Shown here piece after piece: positions 17,802 through 31,364 of a stretch of DNA of 64,000 bases; the first letter of the stretch is position 1, and every line of letters starts with the position of its first letter. Source of the DNA: Neobacillus sp. SuZ13 (GTDB lineage: Bacteria; Bacillota; Bacilli; Bacillales; Cytobacillaceae); assembly GCF_030123365.1 (NCBI RefSeq), contig NZ_CP126107.1, positions 4,797,501 through 4,861,500 of the forward strand. Direction: 5' to 3'. The notes below the pieces were generated by a model, which did no database searches, was not told the DNA's origin, and saw only the letters and a list, made by a program, of their open reading frames with translations. A program made the translations under genes and the position numbers.

Positions 17802-18829
17802 GAGTTCATCAACGCTCCTTGTTGGGTCCCTTTACGAATCACAAATGGTGATTGTGCTGTGCCAGACAAATGCGTTCCGGCCTCCACTTTAACGTCTTTG
17901 TCTAAAATTACGGAATCAAGATAACAGTTCTCTTCAATTTGGCACTTTTGCATGATGATGCAGTTCTTAATAACAGCACCTTTGCCAATCTTTACTCCTC
18001 GGGAAATAATACTATTTTCTACCGATCCATTGATTACACAGCCATTGGCAATCATTGAATTTCTTACTTCAGACCCCTTTACATGCTTCGTTGGTGGTTC
18101 ATCCTTAACCTTAGTAAAGATTGGCTGATCCTTTGGAAATAGCTGTTGCCATACTTCGGACTGTAATAAATTCATGCTAGTAGAAAAATAGTTTTCAATT
18201 GAATCTATCATCACGGCATAACCGTCATATTCATAGTGACAAACAGAGTAAAGATTCTGAAGGTCATTAACCACATCATTCATACATGTATACCCTGTTT
18301 CATTTCGTGTTTCAATTAACTTAATTAGGAGAGATGTTTTAATTAAATACATCTCCATTGAACCGCCATCTTTGTGATGGATTTCGGTGATGTCACAGCC
18401 AGAACGACTATGCCAATCTAGGATTGGTCTAAAGTTCATGTTGAACACGGTATTACAATTAGTAATGATTGCATACTCTTGAGTACTGCGATAAAAGAAG
18501 TCTAAATTTGCTGCAAAATTTTCAAACGAGCCGATTTTATTTCCATCAAAATCAACGATTGGAGAAGGGAAAAAGAAAAGACCATCCCTTTTTCTGTTTA
18601 AATCCCAATTCTTACCTGAACCCAAATGATCCATAAGTGAACGGTATTGCATTTTTGGAAATATAGCCACACTACGAATACCTGAATTCACCATATTGGA
18701 TAAGACAAAATCAATAATCCGGTAACGCCCTGCAAAAGGCAGAGCAGCGAGTGAGCGATGCGTTAATAAATCCTCTAAATCGTCATGATATGTTGTGGCG
18801 TCAATTACACCTAAAAGCTCTCTTTTCAA
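17798..18829 (-). CDS. glgD: ADP-glucose pyrophosphorylase regulatory subunit GlgD
   Basis: Paralogue of GlgC, 343 residues, that forms a hetero-oligomer with it in Bacillus-type bacteria. The nucleotidyltransferase fold is recognisable (LPFAGRYRIIDFVLSNMVNSG), but the GGxGxRL phosphate-binding signature at the N-terminus is replaced by IDATTYHDDLEDL, so it is probably not catalytic itself. The C-terminal left-handed beta-helix repeats (SVENSIISRGVKIGKGAVIKN) are present. It lies between glgC and glgA. Confidence 0.93.
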   Translation of the reverse strand: MKRELLGVIDATTYHDDLEDLLTHRSLAALPFAGRYRIIDFVLSNMVNSGIRSVAIFPKMQYRSLMDHLGSGKNWDLNRKRDGLFFFPSPIVDFDGNKIGSFENFAANLDFFYRSTQEYAIITNCNTVFNMNFRPILDWHSRSGCDITEIHHKDGGSMEMYLIKTSLLIKLIETRNETGYTCMNDVVNDLQNLYSVCHYEYDGYAVMIDSIENYFSTSMNLLQSEVWQQLFPKDQPIFTKVKDEPPTKHVKGSEVRNSMIANGCVINGSVENSIISRGVKIGKGAVIKNCIIMQKCQIEENCYLDSVILDKDVKVEAGTHLSGTAQSPFVIRKGTQQGALMNS

Positions 18830-18851
18830 TCAAAGTCCCTCCTGGATTTTA

Positions 18852-19997
18852 TTAAAAAGCAGGATAAAGCCCGCTTAACATTTCATTAGTAACTAAAATA
18901 ATCTCATCATCAAACGAGCGAATAACGGTCCCATCTGGAACCTTTACATCTTCTTGAACTATCGCTTTCTCAATCAAACAATTACTGCCAATGATCGCAT
19001 CAGGCATGATGACAGACTCTTTAATAATTGTTCCTTTACCGACCGTCACACCTTGAAAGAGAACAGATTTGTCAACTTCTCCTTCAATCGTACACCCTTC
19101 ATTAATAAGTGACTCTTTTACAATTGCATCTGAAGAAATATATTGCGGCGGCTGGTTTGGATTGACAGAATAAATCCTCCAACCGTGATCAAATAAATCT
19201 AAATCGCAATCTTCACTTAACAAATCCATGTTAGCTTCCCAAAGGCTTTTAACTGTACCCACATCTTTCCAATATCCTTTAAACGGATAGGCAAATAACT
19301 TCTTATTTTCCTCTAAAAGCATCGGGATTACATCTTTACCAAAATCATGACTTGAATCAGGATTTCGTTCGTCCATTTCTAGATATTCTTTAAGTATATT
19401 CCAGCTAAATATATAAATGCCCATTGAAGCAAGATTATTCTTCGGATTGTCTGGCTTTTCATCAAAATCGGTAATTCTTAAATCCTCATCCGTATCCATG
19501 ATCCCAAAACGGCTGGCTTCATTCCATGGAACTTCTATCAAGGAAATCGTAACATCCGCTCTTTTTTCAATATGGTACTCTAGCATATTCTCATAGTTCA
19601 TTTTGTAGATATGGTCACCTGAGAGAATTAACACATAATCTGGCTGGTATTGTTTAAGATAATTTAGGTTTTGATAAATGGCACTGGCCGTGCCAGTATA
19701 CCACTTTACTTCAGAAGATTCGGCATATGGAGGGAGTACAGTTACGCCTCCATCCTTTCGATCAAGGTCCCAGGCACTGCCAATCCCAATATAAGAATTT
19801 AATAATAATGGTTGGTATTGTGTTAAAACCCCAACTGTATCAATGTTAGAATTAGCACAATTGCTTAATGGAAAATCAATAATTCGATATTTCCCTCCAA
19901 AAGGAACAGCAGGTTTCGCTAGCTCCTTTGTCAGCGAATTAAGCCTACTCCCTTTTCCTCCTGCTAATAACATGGCTACGCACTTTTTCTTTGCCAT
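18852..19997 (-). CDS. glgC: Glucose-1-phosphate adenylyltransferase GlgC
   Basis: Makes ADP-glucose from glucose 1-phosphate and ATP, the committed step of glycogen synthesis. The signature LLAGGKGSRLNSLTKELAKPAVPFGGKYR (read as GGKGSRL and FGGKYR), the SGDHIYKMNY metal site and C-terminal beta-helix are visible. The ATG at 19997 gives the expected N-terminus MAKKKCVAML; the longer frame to 20048 adds residues without family support. Its start lies inside glgB, overlapping it by 53 bases. Confidence 0.95.
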   Translation of the reverse strand: MAKKKCVAMLLAGGKGSRLNSLTKELAKPAVPFGGKYRIIDFPLSNCANSNIDTVGVLTQYQPLLLNSYIGIGSAWDLDRKDGGVTVLPPYAESSEVKWYTGTASAIYQNLNYLKQYQPDYVLILSGDHIYKMNYENMLEYHIEKRADVTISLIEVPWNEASRFGIMDTDEDLRITDFDEKPDNPKNNLASMGIYIFSWNILKEYLEMDERNPDSSHDFGKDVIPMLLEENKKLFAYPFKGYWKDVGTVKSLWEANMDLLSEDCDLDLFDHGWRIYSVNPNQPPQYISSDAIVKESLINEGCTIEGEVDKSVLFQGVTVGKGTIIKESVIMPDAIIGSNCLIEKAIVQEDVKVPDGTVIRSFDDEIILVTNEMLSGLYPAF

Positions 19998-21888
19998 TAC
20001 CTTTTCGCTCCTTTCGCTTTTTAACCGGTCTGATAATTTGAAATCCAAACGCAGGAATTGTTAGATTGATTGAATGCGGCAGGCCATGGTATGGCTCTTC
20101 TGCTGCAATAATTGTTTTTTTATTAACCAATCCAGCTCCGCCGTATTCTTCATGATCACTATTGAAAATTTCGCGGTATTCACCACTTTTAGGAACCCCA
20201 ATTGTATAGACAGGATAACTAACGCCTGTAAAATTACAAATAACAACTAAAGTTTCATCTTCCTTTTTCCCTTTTCTTATAAATGAAAAAATAGATTGTT
20301 CACTGTTATTTGCATCTATCCATTGGAATCCGTCTTGTAAATAATCAAGTTCGTAGAGAGCTTTTGATCGTTTATAAACTTTCGTTAGGAACTTAACATA
20401 AGCATTTAATTTTTGGTGCATTTCATAGTCCAATAAGTTCCAATCAAGCTGCTCTTTATCCTTCCATTCAGCAAACTGTCCTAATTCAAATCCCATAAAC
20501 AGGAGTTTTTTTCCTGGATGGGCAAACATATAACCTAACAAAAGCCTTAGCTGTGCAAATTTTTCCCAATAATCACCTGGCATCTTATCCAATAATGACT
20601 TTTTCCCGTGAACCACTTCATCGTGAGAAAACGGAAGCATAAAGTTCTCTAAAAAGGCATATAAAAATGAAAACGTTACCTTGGAGTGAACATGAGACCG
20701 AAGAAACGGTGGTGTTTCCATGTACTCCAACATGTCATTCATCCAGCCCATATTCCATTTATAATCAAAGCCAAGTCCACCGTAACTAACTGGGGTTGTA
20801 ACATTTGGATATTCGGTTGAGTCCTCCCCAATCATTACAAAATTTGGATCATGCTCATGAACTTGATTATTTAATTTTTTCAAGAAATCAATGCCAAATG
20901 GATTTTCTCGTCTTTCATTAGTTGCGTTTGGCCAGTATATGATATTTGCTACTGCATCCATCCGAAAACCATCAATATGGAAATAATCAATCCAAAATAT
21001 GGCATTAGAGATAAGGAAACTTTGTACCTCACCTTTTCCAAGATCAAAGTTTGCTGTTCCCCATACAGCATTTTCTCGATCACTTTCGGTTGAATAGGAA
21101 TAAATGTGTGTCCCATCGAAACGGTAAAGTCCATGCGCATCCTTGCAATAATGACCAGGAACCCAATCAAGAATGACTCCAATACCATGTTGATGCATTT
21201 GATCAACAAATTCTCTAAATTCATCCGGTGTCCCATACCTGGATGTTACCGAAAAGTAACCAATTCCTTGATAGCCCCAAGATGCATCCAGCGGGTGCTC
21301 AACAAGCGGTAATATCTCAATATGGGTAAAACCATGTTCCAATACATATGGAATAAGTTCTGCTGCCAGTTCTAAATAGGTTAGGTACTCCCCATCTTCT
21401 TTCTTTTTCCAAGACCCTAGATGCACTTCATAAATCACGGCTGGCTCTGAAAGAAGGGGCTTTTTTCCTCTTCGAGTCATCCATTGATTGTCCTGCCACT
21501 TATAATTTTCTAACGAATAAACAATCGAAGCTGTATTGGGTCTTAATTCAGAATAAAAAGCAAATGGATCTGACTTTAACAACCTTTCACCTGTTTGTGA
21601 GAAAATTTCATACTTATAAAGCTTTCCTGTTAGATCCCTGTTTACAATCAGAATCCATACTCCTTCATCGTTTACCCTTTGCAATTCATACCCTTCACCA
21701 TTCCAGTTATTAAAATCCCCCGTAAGCCTAACTTCCGAAGCATTAGGGGCCCATACGCAAAATCGTGTATATATTTTATCGGAATTCTTAAAGATATGAG
21801 CGCCAAAAAGCTGATGACTTTGAAAAAAATTTCCTTCATGAAATAAATGCAACTGATAATCAGTCGGAAAAAACGTATTCACTGTCAT
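19945..21888 (-). CDS. glgB: 1,4-alpha-Glucan branching enzyme GlgB
   Basis: GH13 enzyme making alpha-1,6 branches. A CBM48 domain (CVWAPNASEVRLTGDFNNW) is followed by the TIM barrel with DWVPGHYCKD, DGFRMDAVANII (nucleophile Asp), IGEDST (acid/base Glu) and FSHDEVVHGKKS. The ATG at 21888 follows AGGAGAG and matches family N-termini; the frame is open to 21951. The product is about 647 residues. A basic Lys/Arg-rich tail of about 25 residues is encoded across the glgC overlap. It is first in the operon. Confidence 0.95.
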   Translation of the reverse strand: MTVNTFFPTDYQLHLFHEGNFFQSHQLFGAHIFKNSDKIYTRFCVWAPNASEVRLTGDFNNWNGEGYELQRVNDEGVWILIVNRDLTGKLYKYEIFSQTGERLLKSDPFAFYSELRPNTASIVYSLENYKWQDNQWMTRRGKKPLLSEPAVIYEVHLGSWKKKEDGEYLTYLELAAELIPYVLEHGFTHIEILPLVEHPLDASWGYQGIGYFSVTSRYGTPDEFREFVDQMHQHGIGVILDWVPGHYCKDAHGLYRFDGTHIYSYSTESDRENAVWGTANFDLGKGEVQSFLISNAIFWIDYFHIDGFRMDAVANIIYWPNATNERRENPFGIDFLKKLNNQVHEHDPNFVMIGEDSTEYPNVTTPVSYGGLGFDYKWNMGWMNDMLEYMETPPFLRSHVHSKVTFSFLYAFLENFMLPFSHDEVVHGKKSLLDKMPGDYWEKFAQLRLLLGYMFAHPGKKLLFMGFELGQFAEWKDKEQLDWNLLDYEMHQKLNAYVKFLTKVYKRSKALYELDYLQDGFQWIDANNSEQSIFSFIRKGKKEDETLVVICNFTGVSYPVYTIGVPKSGEYREIFNSDHEEYGGAGLVNKKTIIAAEEPYHGLPHSINLTIPAFGFQIIRPVKKRKERKGNGKEKVRSHVISRRKRE

Positions 21889-21951
21889 GGCTCTCCTCAT
21901 CCTCAATGAAAATATGTATTTCAAAAACCAATTATAAGTGTATTTTATCAA

Positions 21952-22389
21952 TATTCCTCATAAAACTTTTTTATCTTTTCTGACAATAATCGATACAGTA
22001 CGCCATGAAAAACTAATATTCGTCATATTTCGACACCATTCTTCAATATATCTATCATGAATCGTCAAAAAATTATAAAAAATTTTTGTCTTTTATAACT
22101 TTCTAGGCCCAAAAATGTTATTTTCTATATAATTCAAAATAAGCCTAAAATGCGGAAATGTAAGCGTTGCCAGTAGATTTTCAAAAAAAAGTAAGAGCGA
22201 AAGTATTATATCGATATAACACTTCTTAATGGGATGTTTTCTGTTCACTGGTGTGTGGTTTAAAAATCTAAGCGGTTATAATGTCAGGAATTAAGGAGGA
22301 GATTTTCTAGCTGAAGTAGAAATTTCATGGTATCGATAGATGTTTAGCAGCCAAGTTAAATATTGACTAAAATCGATCCAATTCAAACA
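21952..22389. other. Non-coding region upstream of the glycogen operon
   Basis: About 440 AT-rich bases without a credible gene. It contains the cre-like site at 22159-22172 and a perfect 14-base palindrome TTATATCGATATAA at 22206-22219. I could not place a convincing sigma-A promoter for glgB; a sporulation-sigma promoter is possible but not shown. Confidence 0.6.
22159..22172. promoter_or_regulatory. Putative CcpA site (cre) upstream of glgB
   Basis: TGTAAGCGTTGCCA matches the consensus TGWAARCGYTWNCW at all but one position. It lies 271 bases upstream of the glgB start codon, so glycogen synthesis may be under carbon catabolite control. Confidence 0.5.
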
Positions 22390-22393
22390 TAAA

Positions 22394-22423
22394 AAAACTG
22401 ATAACAAATATGTTATCAGTTTT
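22394..22423 (-). terminator. Terminator of the rRNA-tRNA operon
   Basis: AAAACTGATAACA and TGTTATCAGTTTT form a 13-bp stem with a short loop; on the minus strand a run of T follows. It is just after the last tRNA gene. Confidence 0.85.
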
Positions 22424-22426
22424 CTA

Positions 22427-22498
22427 TGACCCCTACGGGACTCGAACCCGTGTTACCTCCGTGAAAGGGAGGTGTCTTAACCGCTTGACCAAGGGGCC
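22427..22498 (-). tRNA. tRNA-Glu (TTC)
   Basis: 72-base cloverleaf with anticodon loop CTTTCAC (TTC) and T-loop GGTTCGAGTCC. CCA is not encoded. It is the last gene of the array. Confidence 0.95.
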
Positions 22499-22506
22499 AT
22501 AAGATA

Positions 22507-22597
22507 TGGCGGAGAAGGAGGGATTTGAACCCTCGCGCCGGTCACCCGACCTACACCCTTAGCAGGGGCGCCTCTTCAGCCACTTGAGTACTTCCCC
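22507..22597 (-). tRNA. tRNA-Ser (GCT)
   Basis: 91-base type II tRNA with a long variable arm, anticodon loop CTGCTAA (GCT), encoded CCA. Confidence 0.95.
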
Positions 22598-22600
22598 GTT

Positions 22601-22675
22601 TGGCTCCGCAGGTAGGACTCGAACCTACGACCGATCGGTTAACAGCCGATAGCTCTACCACTGAGCTACTGCGGA
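22601..22675 (-). tRNA. tRNA-Asn (GTT)
   Basis: 75 bases with CCA; anticodon loop CTGTTAA (GTT). Confidence 0.95.
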
Positions 22676-22681
22676 ATAATA

Positions 22682-22758
<77 letters not shown>

Positions 22759-22762
22759 ATAT

Positions 22763-22836
22763 TGGAGCGGGTGATGAGAATCGAACTCACAACATCAGCT
22801 TGGAAGGCTGAGGTTTTACCACTAAACTACACCCGC
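22763..22836 (-). tRNA. tRNA-Gly (TCC)
   Basis: 74 bases with CCA; anticodon loop CTTCCAA (TCC). Confidence 0.95.
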
Positions 22837-22852
22837 ATATTATATTTTATTA

Positions 22853-22929
22853 TGGGGCGACTGATGGGAATCGAACCCACGAATGTCGGAACCACAATCC
22901 GATGCGTTAACCACTTCGCCACAATCGCC
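22853..22929 (-). tRNA. tRNA-His (GTG)
   Basis: 77 bases with CCA; anticodon loop TTGTGGT (GTG); an extra 5' G typical of tRNA-His. Confidence 0.95.
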
Positions 22930-22955
22930 ATAACAATATAGATTTAAAGCAAAAA

Positions 22956-23031
22956 TGGTGGCTCAGGACGGAATCGAACCGCCGACACAAGGATTTTCAG
23001 TCCTTTGCTCTACCGACTGAGCTACTGAGCC
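22956..23031 (-). tRNA. tRNA-Phe (GAA)
   Basis: 76 bases with CCA; anticodon loop CTGAAAA (GAA). Confidence 0.95.
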
Positions 23032-23037
23032 ATCATA

Positions 23038-23114
23038 TGGCGGTCTGGACGGGACTCGAACCCGCGACCTCCTGCGTGACAGGCAGGCATTCTAACCAAC
23101 TGAACTACCAGACC
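23038..23114 (-). tRNA. tRNA-Asp (GTC)
   Basis: 77 bases with CCA; anticodon loop CTGTCAC (GTC). Confidence 0.95.
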
Positions 23115-23116
23115 AA

Positions 23117-23190
<74 letters not shown>

Positions 23191-23212
23191 ACAATAATAT
23201 AGGTGATACATA

Positions 23213-23305
23213 TGGAGGAGGAAGAGGGATTCGAACCCCCGCGCGGTATGACCCGCCTGTCGGTTTTCAAGACCGATCCCTTCAGCCAAACTTGGGTATT
23301 CCTCC
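23213..23305 (-). tRNA. tRNA-Ser (TGA)
   Basis: 93-base type II tRNA with long variable arm; anticodon loop CTTGAAA (TGA); CCA encoded. Confidence 0.95.
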
Positions 23306-23324
23306 AAATAAATGATGAAACTAA

Positions 23325-23401
23325 TGGTGGACCTTGTAGGACTCGAACCTACGACCGGACGGTTATGAGCCGTCTGCTCTAACCAGCTGAGCTAAAGGTC
23401 C
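23325..23401 (-). tRNA. tRNA-Ile2 (CAT, lysidine type)
   Basis: 77 bases with CCA and anticodon CAT. The body GGACCTTTAGCTCAG with GACGGCTCATAACCGTC matches the AUA-reading tRNA-Ile2 of Bacillus as I remember it, not elongator Met. TilS would modify C34. Confidence 0.85.
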
Positions 23402-23424
23402 AAGTTAGAAAATCAATGAATTTT

Positions 23425-23501
23425 TGGTAGCGGCGGAGGGGATCGAACCCCCGACCTTACGGGTATGAACCGTACGCTCTAGCCAGCTGAGCTACACCGC
23501 C
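23425..23501 (-). tRNA. Elongator tRNA-Met (CAT)
   Basis: 77 bases with CCA; body GGCGGTGTAGCTCAG with anticodon loop TTCATAC (CAT), matching Bacillus elongator tRNA-Met. Confidence 0.88.
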
Positions 23502-23522
23502 AAACTATTATTTTAAAATTAT

Positions 23523-23598
23523 TGGTGGAGTCTAGGGGGATCGAACCCCTGACCTCCTGCGTGCAAAGCAGGCGCTCTCCCAGCTGAGCTAAGACCCC
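23523..23598 (-). tRNA. tRNA-Ala (TGC)
   Basis: 76 bases with CCA; anticodon loop TTTGCAC (TGC). Confidence 0.95.
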
Positions 23599-23615
23599 AT
23601 TTATTATAAGAAGCA

Positions 23616-23692
23616 TGGTCGGGAAGACAGGATTCGAACCTGCGACCCCTTGGTCCCAAACCAAGTGCTCTACCAAGCTGAGCTACTTCCCG
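23616..23692 (-). tRNA. tRNA-Pro (TGG)
   Basis: 77 bases with CCA; anticodon loop TTTGGGA (TGG). Confidence 0.95.
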
Positions 23693-23698
23693 TAAAAG

Positions 23699-23772
23699 TG
23701 CGCCCTGAGAGATTCGAACTCCCGACCTTTTGATTCGTAGTCAAACACTCTATCCAGCTGAGCTAAGGGCGC
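23699..23772 (-). tRNA. tRNA-Arg (ACG)
   Basis: 74 bases; anticodon loop CTACGAA (ACG, read as inosine after TadA). The 3' end reads ACTT, so CCA is not encoded. Confidence 0.94.
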
Positions 23773-23794
23773 ATATGAATTTAATAAATTTAAA

Positions 23795-23883
23795 TGGTGC
23801 CGAGGACCGGAATCGAACCGGTACGGTAGTCACCTACCGCAGGATTTTAAGTCCTGTGCGTCTGCCAGTTCCGCCACCCCGGC
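23795..23883 (-). tRNA. tRNA-Leu (TAA)
   Basis: 89-base type II tRNA; anticodon loop CTTAAAA (TAA); CCA encoded. Confidence 0.95.
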
Positions 23884-23893
23884 ATTAGTAGAG

Positions 23894-23965
23894 AGCGGAA
23901 GACGGGATTCGAACCCGCGACCCCCACCTTGGCAAGGTGGTGTTCTACCACTGAACTACTTCCGC
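23894..23965 (-). tRNA. tRNA-Gly (GCC)
   Basis: 72 bases; anticodon loop TTGCCAA (GCC). The 3' end reads TCTC, so CCA is not encoded. Confidence 0.94.
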
Positions 23966-24002
23966 ATATCATGGGAAGTTATTTTGCTATCGCAAAATAC
24001 TT

Positions 24003-24087
24003 TGGTGCGGGTGAAGGGAGTCGAACCCCCACGCCTTGCGGCGCCAGATCCTAAGTCTGGTGCGTCTGCCAATTCCGCCACACCCGC
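24003..24087 (-). tRNA. tRNA-Leu (TAG)
   Basis: 85-base type II tRNA; anticodon loop CTTAGGA (TAG); CCA encoded. Confidence 0.95.
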
Positions 24088-24100
24088 ATATTCATTTAAA

Positions 24101-24176
24101 TGGTGAGCCATGAAGGACTCGAACCTTCGACCCTCTGATTAAAAGTCAGATGCTCTACCAACTGAGCTAATGGCTC
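24101..24176 (-). tRNA. tRNA-Lys (TTT)
   Basis: 76 bases with CCA; anticodon loop CTTTTAA (TTT). Confidence 0.95.
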
Positions 24177-24186
24177 ATACATAAGG

Positions 24187-24259
<73 letters not shown>

Positions 24260-24289
24260 AAGTAGTATGGAAAAGTATTAAAGTAAATA

Positions 24290-24365
24290 TGGTGGAGGAT
24301 GACGGGATCGAACCGCCGACCCTCTGCTTGTAAGGCAGATGCTCTCCCAGCTGAGCTAATCCTCC
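24290..24365 (-). tRNA. tRNA-Val (TAC)
   Basis: 76 bases with CCA; anticodon loop CTTACAA (TAC). First tRNA after the 5S gene. Confidence 0.95.
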
Positions 24366-24374
24366 GTAATTACA

Positions 24375-24491
<117 letters not shown>

Positions 24492-24616
24492 CCATATATT
24501 CGACACTATTTTATTATAATGTTTTTTTCATATTTTTCAAGAGGAAAATTTATTTTTTTCATTCCCTCAAAACTAGATAATGCAGAAGAAGTGGTAAACT
24601 CGAATTCACCTTAAAA

Positions 24617-27552
<2,936 letters not shown>

Positions 27553-27744
27553 TAAAAGGTTTATAACTCTTACTTACATAAGAGAGAAAAACTAAAATGG
27601 CGATTACTCGATGTTTACTTTGCTTCTTCATTACGATTATCTAGTTTTCAAAGAACGAATGGTTTGAGAGAATTGCACTCTCAAAACTAAACAAACAAAG
27701 ATCGTGTACAAACTGTTTTGTCTGGCTCACAGGTCCAGCTTTAT

Positions 27745-29290
<1,546 letters not shown>

Positions 29291-29447
29291 TTGATTAGCT
29301 CATTTGTTACGTTGGCTTAGTTTCGCAATTGAAACTAAAATTTATTGTTTGTTTGCACGATTTTGTTTGTTTAGTTTTCAAAGAACAATTTCCATAAAGC
29401 GAACAAGTCACTTGGATTTCAATTAACCGCTCGAAAGCGACTTCACT

Positions 29448-29477
29448 AATTTATCACACCTCACATCGTGGTGTCAA
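29448..29477 (-). promoter_or_regulatory. rrn promoter P2
   Basis: On the minus strand a perfect TTGACA (29472-29477) and a TGATAAATT -10 region (29448-29454, spacer 17-18), about 160 bases before the 16S gene. The leader that follows contains a TTCTTTGAAAACT boxA-like element. Confidence 0.7.
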
Positions 29478-29532
29478 CAACTTTTTTAATTTCTTTTTTC
29501 ATTTGTTGAACCGCTTGATGAGGACGAGATTT

Positions 29533-29561
29533 AATATAACATGATAAATAAATGTTTGCAA
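29533..29561 (-). promoter_or_regulatory. rrn promoter P1
   Basis: On the minus strand TTGCAA (29556-29561), 17-base spacer and TATATT (29533-29538), upstream of P2 in the usual Bacillus tandem arrangement. The rest of the 29291-29750 gap holds the rrn leader and the mgtC upstream region; no gene is visible. Confidence 0.6.
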
Positions 29562-29750
29562 TATAATTTTATTTTTTTTCGAAACTACTTTCTAAATAGT
29601 TAAGCAAACAACATTTATATGCATCTTCCCATAGATACTCGTTTATGTGTAGAATTAAAGAAAGGAATTCTATATTTATCTTTTATTATCGGTATTTTTT
29701 CTAAGAATCAAAATTTCAGTCAACGACTGTATAAATGGACGTGATTTAAA

Positions 29751-30446
29751 ATGAGCAGTGTCGATATGCAAATTTTAGTTAAACTTGGTGTTTCTGCAGT
29801 TTTTGGACTTATTATTGGTCTTGAACGTGAATTAAAAAGGAAACCGGTTGGCCTTAAAACAAGCCTAGTTATTTCTGTTGTAAGTTGCCTGTTGACGATT
29901 GTATCAATTGAATCGGCGTACATGTTTCCTGATTCAGATGATGTCAAAATTACTATGGATCCTCTTCGCTTAGCTGCACAAATTGTTTCAGGTATTGGTT
30001 TCTTAGGTGCAGGTGTAATATTAAGACGGGGAAATGATAGTATATCCGGTTTAACTACTGCTGCAATGATTTGGGGTGCTGCAGGAATTGGCATTGCAGT
30101 GGGAGCTGGTTTTTTCATAGAAGCATTCGCTGGGGTAGCACTACTTATACTTAGTGTTGAATTTGTCCCATTTTTAATGAAAATCATTGGGCCGAAACAA
30201 TTAAGGGAAAAAGAAATTATGCTGCAACTATTTATTAGGGATCAAGGCCAAATTGAAAAAGCTATTTCCTTCCTATTAGAAAAAAATTATATCGTTCGTA
30301 GACTTAAGATTAAGGATTTAGATAATGGCGACCATCTCGTTCAAATATTAGTTGCCGTGGACTATCGCGAAAAAACAACTGATGTGTATGCCTCTGTTTC
30401 TAATTTAGAAGGTGTTCAAAAAGTAGAAATCGAAAGTATTAGTTAA
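29751..30446 (+). CDS. MgtC/SapB family membrane protein
   Basis: Membrane protein of 231 residues with four to five hydrophobic helices in the first 140 residues and a cytoplasmic C-terminal ACT-like domain. The hallmarks GLIIGLERELKRKPVGLKTS (short conserved cytoplasmic loop) and SGIGFLGAGVILRR are intact. Family members have been linked to Mg2+ homeostasis and, in Salmonella, to inhibition of ATP synthase; the exact role here is unknown. The ATG has only a weak ribosome site (GGACGTGA). No Mg riboswitch was recognised upstream. Confidence 0.88.
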   Translation: MSSVDMQILVKLGVSAVFGLIIGLERELKRKPVGLKTSLVISVVSCLLTIVSIESAYMFPDSDDVKITMDPLRLAAQIVSGIGFLGAGVILRRGNDSISGLTTAAMIWGAAGIGIAVGAGFFIEAFAGVALLILSVEFVPFLMKIIGPKQLREKEIMLQLFIRDQGQIEKAISFLLEKNYIVRRLKIKDLDNGDHLVQILVAVDYREKTTDVYASVSNLEGVQKVEIESIS

Positions 30447-30521
30447 AAAATTTATCCTTATTAAAATTTTCACTTGCAAGATTTTAATAATACAGATATA
30501 ATTTTCTTGTACCAAATATTT

Positions 30522-30594
<73 letters not shown>

Positions 30595-30601
30595 TTATCT
30601 C

Positions 30602-30638
30602 GAAAACCTTTGCGATGCAGAGGTTTTCTTTTTTTGTT
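30602..30638 (+). terminator. Terminator after tRNA-Ala
   Basis: GAAAACCTTTGC / GCAGAGGTTTTC stem with one mismatch, followed by seven T. Confidence 0.8.
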
Positions 30639-30639
30639 A

Positions 30640-31037
30640 GCATGTTAATTTCATTTTTTCCTACATAAAGTAACTGGACTCGAGAATACGTTTCTTATTA
30701 CTATTTTCATTGATTTTTTAGATCAGACGGATTTATAAACTCTTCTTATTGGCCTCTCCTGTAATTTTTTTATAAAGTTATAAATCGTATAGCAGAAACT
30801 GCCTCCGATGGGCAATTTTACCTTTTTTCGAATTTTCTATTGCATATAACCTTATCACTATAATAAAATCATATTTGTAATTTAAAAATTTAGAAAAATC
30901 TGTATATAAAGGGGGATTTTTAAAAATATATACATCAACATGCTTCGATTTATTCTTTCTACAACCAACGACCAATCAGCATTGTCTTTATTGACCTCAA
31001 TTTGAACAAAGGGTTTTATATGAGAGGGGGAGCTTCC
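30640..31037. other. Non-coding AT-rich gap upstream of the DUF485 gene
   Basis: About 400 bases. A short minus-strand frame (30778-30975) has no ribosome site and low-complexity composition, so I do not call it. I see no structured element beyond the presumed promoter of the symporter pair. Confidence 0.5.
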
Positions 31038-31364
31038 ATGGAGGCCAAAAAAACTAAGACTTATTCTGAAAGCGATTACACCTCAATTGTACAGTCATCA
31101 TCTTTTCAAACATTACTCTCCGAAAAGAAAAAATTCATCATCCCGGTCACTATATTCTTTTTTTGTTTTTACTTTGCTTTACCAGTACTAACTTCTTATT
31201 CTACCGTGTTAAATCACAAGTTTATCGGCAGTATTACTTGGGCATGGGTTTTTGCCTTCTTACAATTCGTTATGACGTGGGCTTTATGTATGATTTATTC
31301 GAAAAAAGCTGCAAGATTCGATGAATTGGCTAATGAAGTCATCCAAGAAGGGAGGAATAACTAA
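31038..31364 (+). CDS. DUF485 domain membrane protein
   Basis: Small inner-membrane protein (108 residues) with two transmembrane segments around residues 35-60 and 70-90, flanking an HKFIGSITWAWVFAFLQFVMTW-type core (key residues G, W, W). DUF485 proteins are regularly encoded just before acetate/solute symporters (yjcH-actP in E. coli, ywcB-ywcA in B. subtilis). The ATG at 31038 follows GAGGGGG; earlier in-frame starts lack a site. It overlaps the symporter start by one base. Confidence 0.85.
   Translation: MEAKKTKTYSESDYTSIVQSSSFQTLLSEKKKFIIPVTIFFFCFYFALPVLTSYSTVLNHKFIGSITWAWVFAFLQFVMTWALCMIYSKKAARFDELANEVIQEGRNN

Noticed and set aside
17798..19997. glgC and glgD as a recent duplication
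   Set aside because: Paralogous catalytic and regulatory subunits are the normal arrangement in Bacillus-type glg operons.
22206..22219. Perfect palindrome TTATATCGATATAA as an operator
   Set aside because: A single AT-rich 14-base palindrome without a second copy or known consensus; too weak to call.
23979..24000. Hairpin ATTTTGC/GCAAAAT between tRNA-Gly and tRNA-Leu as a terminator
   Set aside because: No T-run follows on either strand; tRNA genes continue beyond it. Probably a processing or spacer hairpin.
30778..30975. Minus-strand frame of 65 codons
   Set aside because: No ribosome site, AT-driven composition, no neighbour context.
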